Assembly (NCBI GenBank): GCA_017469325.1 | Contig: JAFUGO010000089.1 | Span: forward strand, 1-9,087 | Direction of reading: 5' to 3' | DNA from: Mogibacterium sp. | GTDB taxonomy: Bacteria; Bacillota_A; Clostridia; Peptostreptococcales; Anaerovoracaceae | Length of the DNA: 9,087 nt | Part shown: one piece after another, positions 5,951 through 9,087 of the stretch | How the letters are laid out: the number at the start of each line of letters is the position of its first letter | Numbering within the stretch: position 1 is the stretch's first letter | Program-made: the position numbers and the translations under genes | The notes under the pieces: generated by a model | What the model was told of the DNA's origin: nothing | What the model saw: the letters and a program-made list of their open reading frames with translations, nothing else | Databases searched by the model: none

Positions 5951-7525
5951 CTATAGGCCTTCGCCGAGCGTGTCTATGTTAAGGCCGGTCTTCCAGATGT
6001 AGTCCTCGTTGCTCGAATTGTTTGCCAGTATCTCGAGGAATCCGTCCTTGTCCACGATGCAGCTCTCGACTTCCGAGAGGTCGCAGCTGAATGTGCCCAG
6101 ATACCTGCCGTTCTTCATGTCGTACAGATCTATGTAGTTGATGCCGTGCTTCCCGCTGCCGGACAGGCATCTGAACAGTATGCCCGCGTGTCCGCCGCAG
6201 TCCTGCGTGTACATCGTTCCGCTGTGCTTTACCACGCCCGTTGTGTACTTCACGCTGTAGCCGTCGCTTATATCGTACGCCACCATTGCCGTACGTGAGC
6301 AGGTGTACAGAAGTTTCTCTTTTCTGTCATAGCCGATGCCCGAGCATCCGTATGAGAGGTTCACCGATCCGTATTCGTCAGTCTCAGGGTCATACGTGAA
6401 CACCTTTGAAGTCCATCCCTTCGCGCAGTAACAGAGACCGTTCTCGTCGGCATAAGCAAAACCGTTAGGATGTCCCAACGCGATCTTAGGCACGCTGACA
6501 TCCTTGCCGTCGCCATCCACCTCAAAACTGATGATGCGGTTAGGGCTTCCCATGCCGTATGAGATCATATACTTGTCTCCCGTATACGCAAGGCCCTGAG
6601 GCACTACAGCGCCGCCTGCTCCGTACACCGTCTTTGCCACCTCACAGTTTTCGGAGTCCAGATGATAGATTATATTTGGCGACGCGCCTCCCGCGCTGAC
6701 AGGCTCTCCGTCTATCACTTCGAGCTCCAGTTTTGCCCCGGCGCCTTCATACTCTTTGGTTGCCTTAGCCGTGACTTTGATCTCGGTCACGCCCTCGCCC
6801 TTCGGGACTATCTTTCCGGTCGACGGATCTACTTCCGCTACTTCCGGATCGCTCGTCTCGTATACTGTATCGGTCTTGGCGTTCACATCCAGGCTGAACG
6901 GTTTGCTGAAAGTGAATTTGGTGATCTTTTTTGTCTCGATGTCCAGGGACTGTGATTTCTTTGTTCGGAAGTACCTTGGCTCTGTCGCTATGCCTTCCTT
7001 TTCTTCACTCAGAGAATTGACCACGAACGCATACGAGGTGTTCTCTTTGAGTCCTTCCGCCTTTGCCTCCGGGACATCTGTTTTGAGTTCTGTCCAACTG
7101 TCATCTACCTCGACCTTTTCGGCCTGTTCCTTTGCTCTCTCTGCTTCTTCTATTCTGGTCTCAGGGACTTCTTCTATAGATTCCCGCTTCTTTGTTTCTT
7201 TATCCCGTTCCTTGTACCAGACTTTGTATTCCTTCGTATTGTTGGTTCCTTCCCAGTCGACTACTATATAGTCGGCGCCTCTTTCTTTGGAGATAAGGGA
7301 GTCACGCTCGACCCTGCCGGGATACGCTCTGTAATGGTTGGCAGCCAGTATCGCCGCCAGCGTGAAGGTCGCCATCAGTAGGACCGAGGCAACAGAAAAG
7401 AACCTGATCCACTGATGCAGATCAAGATCCACAGCCTTGAGAGCGCGCCTTCTTTTGCGGCTGCCCTTAGGCTCATGACCCTTCCTGGCCGTTTTTACTT
7501 TTCTTCCTTTTATAAAATGTGGCAC
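5951..7525 (-). CDS. Membrane-anchored surface protein B: FN3-like and Big2-like modules plus the C-terminal domain shared with A
   Basis: This 524-residue protein starts at GTG 7525; a stop lies in frame four codons upstream, so this is the longest form. A very basic N-terminal tail (7-30) and one hydrophobic helix (about 40-62) make it a type II signal-anchor protein with the rest outside the cell. Residues about 84-190 look like an FN3-type domain (YKVWY near 100; GLKENTSYAFVV, 158-169), split by a charged, helix-prone insert (105-143). Residues about 195-273 resemble a Big2 domain (YETSDPEVAEVD, GKIVPKGEG). Residues 284-524 match the C-terminal domain of protein A without gaps: PQG 309-311, GHPNG 351-355, GYD 398-400, QDCG 441-444, EVES 485-488, DYIW 508-511, and cysteines 294, 365 and 443. 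There is no sortase signal. A GTG at 7432 is an alternative start. Function unknown; an extracellular binding role is inferred. Confidence 0.85.
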   Translation of the reverse strand: MPHFIKGRKVKTARKGHEPKGSRKRRRALKAVDLDLHQWIRFFSVASVLLMATFTLAAILAANHYRAYPGRVERDSLISKERGADYIVVDWEGTNNTKEYKVWYKERDKETKKRESIEEVPETRIEEAERAKEQAEKVEVDDSWTELKTDVPEAKAEGLKENTSYAFVVNSLSEEKEGIATEPRYFRTKKSQSLDIETKKITKFTFSKPFSLDVNAKTDTVYETSDPEVAEVDPSTGKIVPKGEGVTEIKVTAKATKEYEGAGAKLELEVIDGEPVSAGGASPNIIYHLDSENCEVAKTVYGAGGAVVPQGLAYTGDKYMISYGMGSPNRIISFEVDGDGKDVSVPKIALGHPNGFAYADENGLCYCAKGWTSKVFTYDPETDEYGSVNLSYGCSGIGYDRKEKLLYTCSRTAMVAYDISDGYSVKYTTGVVKHSGTMYTQDCGGHAGILFRCLSGSGKHGINYIDLYDMKNGRYLGTFSCDLSEVESCIVDKDGFLEILANNSSNEDYIWKTGLNIDTLGEGL

Positions 7526-7531
7526 CCCTCG

Positions 7532-7560
7532 ATTTTACGCAAAGACCACCGCCTTGACAA
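7532..7560 (-). promoter_or_regulatory. Promoter of gene B placed directly at its start codon
   Basis: On the minus strand TTGTCA (7555-7560) and TAAAAT (7532-7537) are separated by exactly 17 bases, each matching consensus at five of six positions. The -10 ends only 6 bases before the GTG at 7525, so RNA synthesis should begin at or next to that codon. Either the mRNA is leaderless or translation begins further downstream, for example at GTG 7432. Confidence 0.6.
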
Positions 7561-7630
7561 GGGTCTTTGGCGAATGTTCACACAATCATTAATTATGTTT
7601 TCCGCCGGCACTCCAGCTGAGCTTTTATAC

Positions 7631-7663
7631 ATAAAAACAACCGCTCCCTTTGCGGGAACGGCT
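7631..7663 (-). terminator. Intrinsic terminator of the rpsF-ssb-rpsR operon
   Basis: On the minus strand AGCCGUUCCC (7654-7663) pairs with GGGAGCGGUU (7639-7648) around a 5-base loop, followed by a U-rich tail (TTTTTAT, 7632-7638). Two of the ten pairs are G-U pairs that form only in the minus-strand RNA, which shows the direction. It lies 18 bases after the rpsR stop. Confidence 0.88.
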
Positions 7664-7680
7664 GCATCTTTAATCGTGGT

Positions 7681-7932
7681 TTACTGATCCGCGTCGAACG
7701 GCAGTATAGCGACTACTCTTGCTCTCTTGATAGCCTTAGCGACTGCTCTCTGGTGCATTGCGCATGTACCGGTGACTCTTCTAGGGAGGATCTTTCCTCT
7801 CTCTGTGATGTATTTCTTAAGAGTCTCAGCGTCCTTGTAGTCGATCTTCTTGTCCTGATCTGCGCAGAACTGGCAGACTTTACGTCTTCTCATGCCGGTA
7901 TTCATGCGCTTAGGTCTTGAATTTCTTTCCAT
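7681..7932 (-). CDS. rpsR: 30S ribosomal protein S18
   Basis: This 83-residue basic protein of the small ribosomal subunit platform binds with S6 to 16S rRNA. Family features are the basic N-terminus, [24 protein letters not shown] (29-52, recognised across its length) and the [13 protein letters not shown] segment (60-72). It carries C20, C23 (CQFC), C57 and H60, the set expected of the zinc-binding form of S18. The ATG at 7932 follows an AAAGGGGAAG site. It starts 20 bases after the ssb stop and is the last gene before the terminator. Confidence 0.98.
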   Translation of the reverse strand: MERNSRPKRMNTGMRRRKVCQFCADQDKKIDYKDAETLKKYITERGKILPRRVTGTCAMHQRAVAKAIKRARVVAILPFDADQ

Positions 7933-7952
7933 GATCCGTGCTTCCCCTTTCT

Positions 7953-8462
7953 TTAGAATGGAATATCATCTTCAGCTGCCTGGAATGTATCAGGCATGTC
8001 GTCGAATCCGCCGAATGTATCCGCCGGTTCGCTGAAGCCGGTGCCCTGCATCTCGCTGCCGAAGCCTGCGTTGCCGCCGAATGAGCTCTGGCCGCCGCCC
8101 TGGAATGAGCTTCCCTGGTACGAGCCGCCCTGTGCTCTTTCGCCATTGCCGCTGCCGAGGAATTCTACTCTGTCAGCAACAACGTCGGTAGTGTAGACTG
8201 TGACACCTTCTCTGTTTTTGTAGCTTCCGGTCTGTATCCGGCCCATAACGGCAACCTGTCTGCCCTTTGAAAGGTAACGGTCACAGGTCTCGCCCTGTCT
8301 GCCCCATACCGTGATGCGGATGAAGTCAGCTCCCTGATCTTCGCCCTGTCTTCTCGGTCTGTCTACCGCGATAGTGAAGCGGCAAACCGCAGTCTGGGTG
8401 TTAGCCGTATAGCTGAGCTCGGGATCTCTGGCAAGTCTTCCGATAAGTACTACACTGTTCAT
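7953..8462 (-). CDS. ssb: Single-stranded DNA-binding protein
   Basis: This 169-residue SSB protects single-stranded DNA and recruits replication and repair proteins. The OB-fold covers about residues 1-104 ([16 protein letters not shown] start, ITVWGRQGE at 50-58, [16 protein letters not shown] at 66-81). A Gly/Ser/Gln-rich flexible linker follows (about 103-150). The C-terminus EDDIPF (164-169) is the acidic partner-binding tip. The ATG at 8462 has a GGGAGG site, and the gene begins 15 bases after rpsF. Placement between rpsF and rpsR is the classic Gram-positive arrangement, in which SSB is co-transcribed with S6 and S18. Confidence 0.98.
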   Translation of the reverse strand: MNSVVLIGRLARDPELSYTANTQTAVCRFTIAVDRPRRQGEDQGADFIRITVWGRQGETCDRYLSKGRQVAVMGRIQTGSYKNREGVTVYTTDVVADRVEFLGSGNGERAQGGSYQGSSFQGGGQSSFGGNAGFGSEMQGTGFSEPADTFGGFDDMPDTFQAAEDDIPF

Positions 8463-8477
8463 ATGCTTGCCTCCCTG

Positions 8478-8765
8478 CTACTCTTCGTCCTGACAAACGA
8501 TGATATGTCTCATTACGTTCTCGTTTATCCTGAGCCTTCTGTCGAGCTCCTTAGGCAGATCTGCCTCAGCCTTGAAAGGCATGACTACGTAGTAGCCAGT
8601 GCTCTTCTTGTTGATGTTGTAAGCGAGCTTTCTTTCGCCCCAAACATCAGCTTCGCCGGCCTCGCCGCCTGCGTTGATTACAGACTTAACTGTCTCAACG
8701 AGGTTTGCCTTGGTCTCTTCGTCCAGGCTAGGATCAAGCACGAATAGAAGTTCATAATCTCTCAT
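8478..8765 (-). CDS. rpsF: 30S ribosomal protein S6
   Basis: This 95-residue protein begins MRDYELLFVLDPSLDEE, a typical S6 start, and contains WGERKLAYNINKKSTGYYVV (42-61) and the RLRINENVMRHIIV segment (77-90). The start is fixed at ATG 8765 by AGGAGGTG (8771-8778) with 5-base spacing; the frame stays open further upstream, but that part is leader. S6 forms a heterodimer with S18 on the 30S platform, and in many bacteria the S6-S18 pair represses its own operon through a leader hairpin. It is the first gene of the operon. Confidence 0.98.
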   Translation of the reverse strand: MRDYELLFVLDPSLDEETKANLVETVKSVINAGGEAGEADVWGERKLAYNINKKSTGYYVVMPFKAEADLPKELDRRLRINENVMRHIIVCQDEE

Positions 8766-8790
8766 GTTGACACCTCCTGTGGTCCTGATG

Positions 8791-8809
8791 GCGCAGGTTC
8801 GCCCTGCGC
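8791..8809 (-). promoter_or_regulatory. Leader hairpin ahead of rpsF, candidate S6-S18 autoregulatory site
   Basis: GCGCAGG and CCTGCGC form a perfect 7-base-pair stem with the 5-base loop GCGAA (minus strand). It lies in the transcribed leader, about 12 bases before the AGGAGGTG site. S6-S18 binding leaders are known ahead of rpsF in other bacteria, and the position fits. I cannot confirm the consensus bulge, so the function is inferred. Confidence 0.5.
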
Positions 8810-8844
8810 AGTCGATATGCGCGTCCGTATTGACGTGCCCTATA

Positions 8845-8872
8845 ATTATACCCATTGACAGACTGATTTCAA
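8845..8872 (-). promoter_or_regulatory. Promoter of the rpsF-ssb-rpsR operon
   Basis: TTGAAA (8867-8872) and a perfect TATAAT (8845-8850) are separated by 16 bases on the minus strand. The start would lie near 8838, giving a leader of about 70 bases that holds the hairpin. The -35 box overlaps the stop codon of the upstream membrane protein gene (8869-8871). Confidence 0.8.
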
Positions 8873-9087
8873 GCTTTATTTTTGCTTGTTGTGACCTTCG
8901 CCGCAAGCTTCATCAGGTCGCTGCACGGATGCTCAAATACCTTGAGGCTGAAGAATGCGGTCACAAGAACAGCTATCAATATATATACAGCGTAAGCTCC
9001 GAGCATAGACGCGTTGCTGCCCGCGAACGCAAGCCCCTTGGCCTGCCCGGCAAGCGCAGCTTTATATGTCCCTCCGAACAGCACGAA
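8869..9087 (-). CDS. C-terminal end of a membrane protein, possibly an acyltransferase
   Basis: The frame is open to the right edge, so only the last 72 residues of a larger protein are present. They include one clear hydrophobic helix (about residues 28-46 of the fragment, AYAVYILIAVLVTAFFSL), followed by VFEHPCSDLMKL and a short Lys-rich tail. A final helix followed by an E-x-P element and a basic tail is reminiscent of OafA-type membrane acyltransferases, but the fragment is too short to be sure. It ends at the rpsF promoter, and no terminator is visible between the two. Confidence 0.55.
   Translation of the reverse strand, partial: FVLFGGTYKAALAGQAKGLAFAGSNASMLGAYAVYILIAVLVTAFFSLKVFEHPCSDLMKLAAKVTTSKNKA

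Noticed and set aside
3398..7525. Sortase (LPXTG) anchoring of proteins A or B
   Set aside because: Neither C-terminus has an LPXTG-like motif, hydrophobic segment or basic tail; both end in the shared domain.
1..9087. CRISPR array, tRNA, rRNA, transposase, integrase or phage genes
   Set aside because: No direct-repeat array, cloverleaf or mobile-element protein was seen on either strand; gene content is chromosomal housekeeping plus surface proteins.

Overview
The window looks like a chromosomal segment of a moderately GC-balanced Gram-positive anaerobe, most likely a Clostridia-type Bacillota. The grounds are strong AGGAGG-type ribosome binding sites, an rpsF-ssb-rpsR operon with a cysteine-containing S18, an Fe-S type PurF, a purE-purF-purM gene order, and surface proteins built from SH3b, FN3-like and Big2-like modules. 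There is no sign of a plasmid, phage, insertion sequence, CRISPR array or tRNA. All genes but one lie on the minus strand.

Reading the minus strand from the right edge: the C-terminal end of a membrane protein (8869-9087); then the rpsF-ssb-rpsR operon (8765-7681), with its own sigma-A-type promoter, a leader hairpin and a strong intrinsic terminator; then a membrane-anchored surface protein, here called B (7525-5951); then a ketopantoate reductase family gene (5782-4856). Convergent to these, on the plus strand, is a secreted SH3b protein, here called A (3398-4759). It has its own promoter and a long structured leader. A bidirectional-looking terminator separates A from the reductase gene. 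To the left are a small VanZ-like membrane protein (3130-2684) and the purine genes purE, purF and purM (2513-1; purM runs off the edge). PurE, PurF and PurM act in de novo IMP synthesis and probably form one transcription unit.

Two points stand out. First, A and B have unrelated N-terminal halves (signal peptide plus two SH3b repeats, versus signal anchor plus FN3-like and Big2-like domains). They share a C-terminal domain of about 238 residues that aligns without a gap at a constant offset and carries five evenly spaced motifs, suggesting a small five-bladed beta-propeller. I do not recognise it as a named family. Second, the purine-operon PurF has an intact PRPP-binding domain and the expected Fe-S cysteines, but its glutaminase half has lost the N-terminal cysteine nucleophile and the other glutamine-site residues, so it should be unable to hydrolyse glutamine by the usual mechanism.

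Other regulatory candidates are a nested inverted repeat in the leader of A, a promoter that would start the B transcript almost exactly at its GTG codon, and interleaved inverted repeats ahead of the reductase gene. Function calls rest on reading the translations by eye; no database search was possible.
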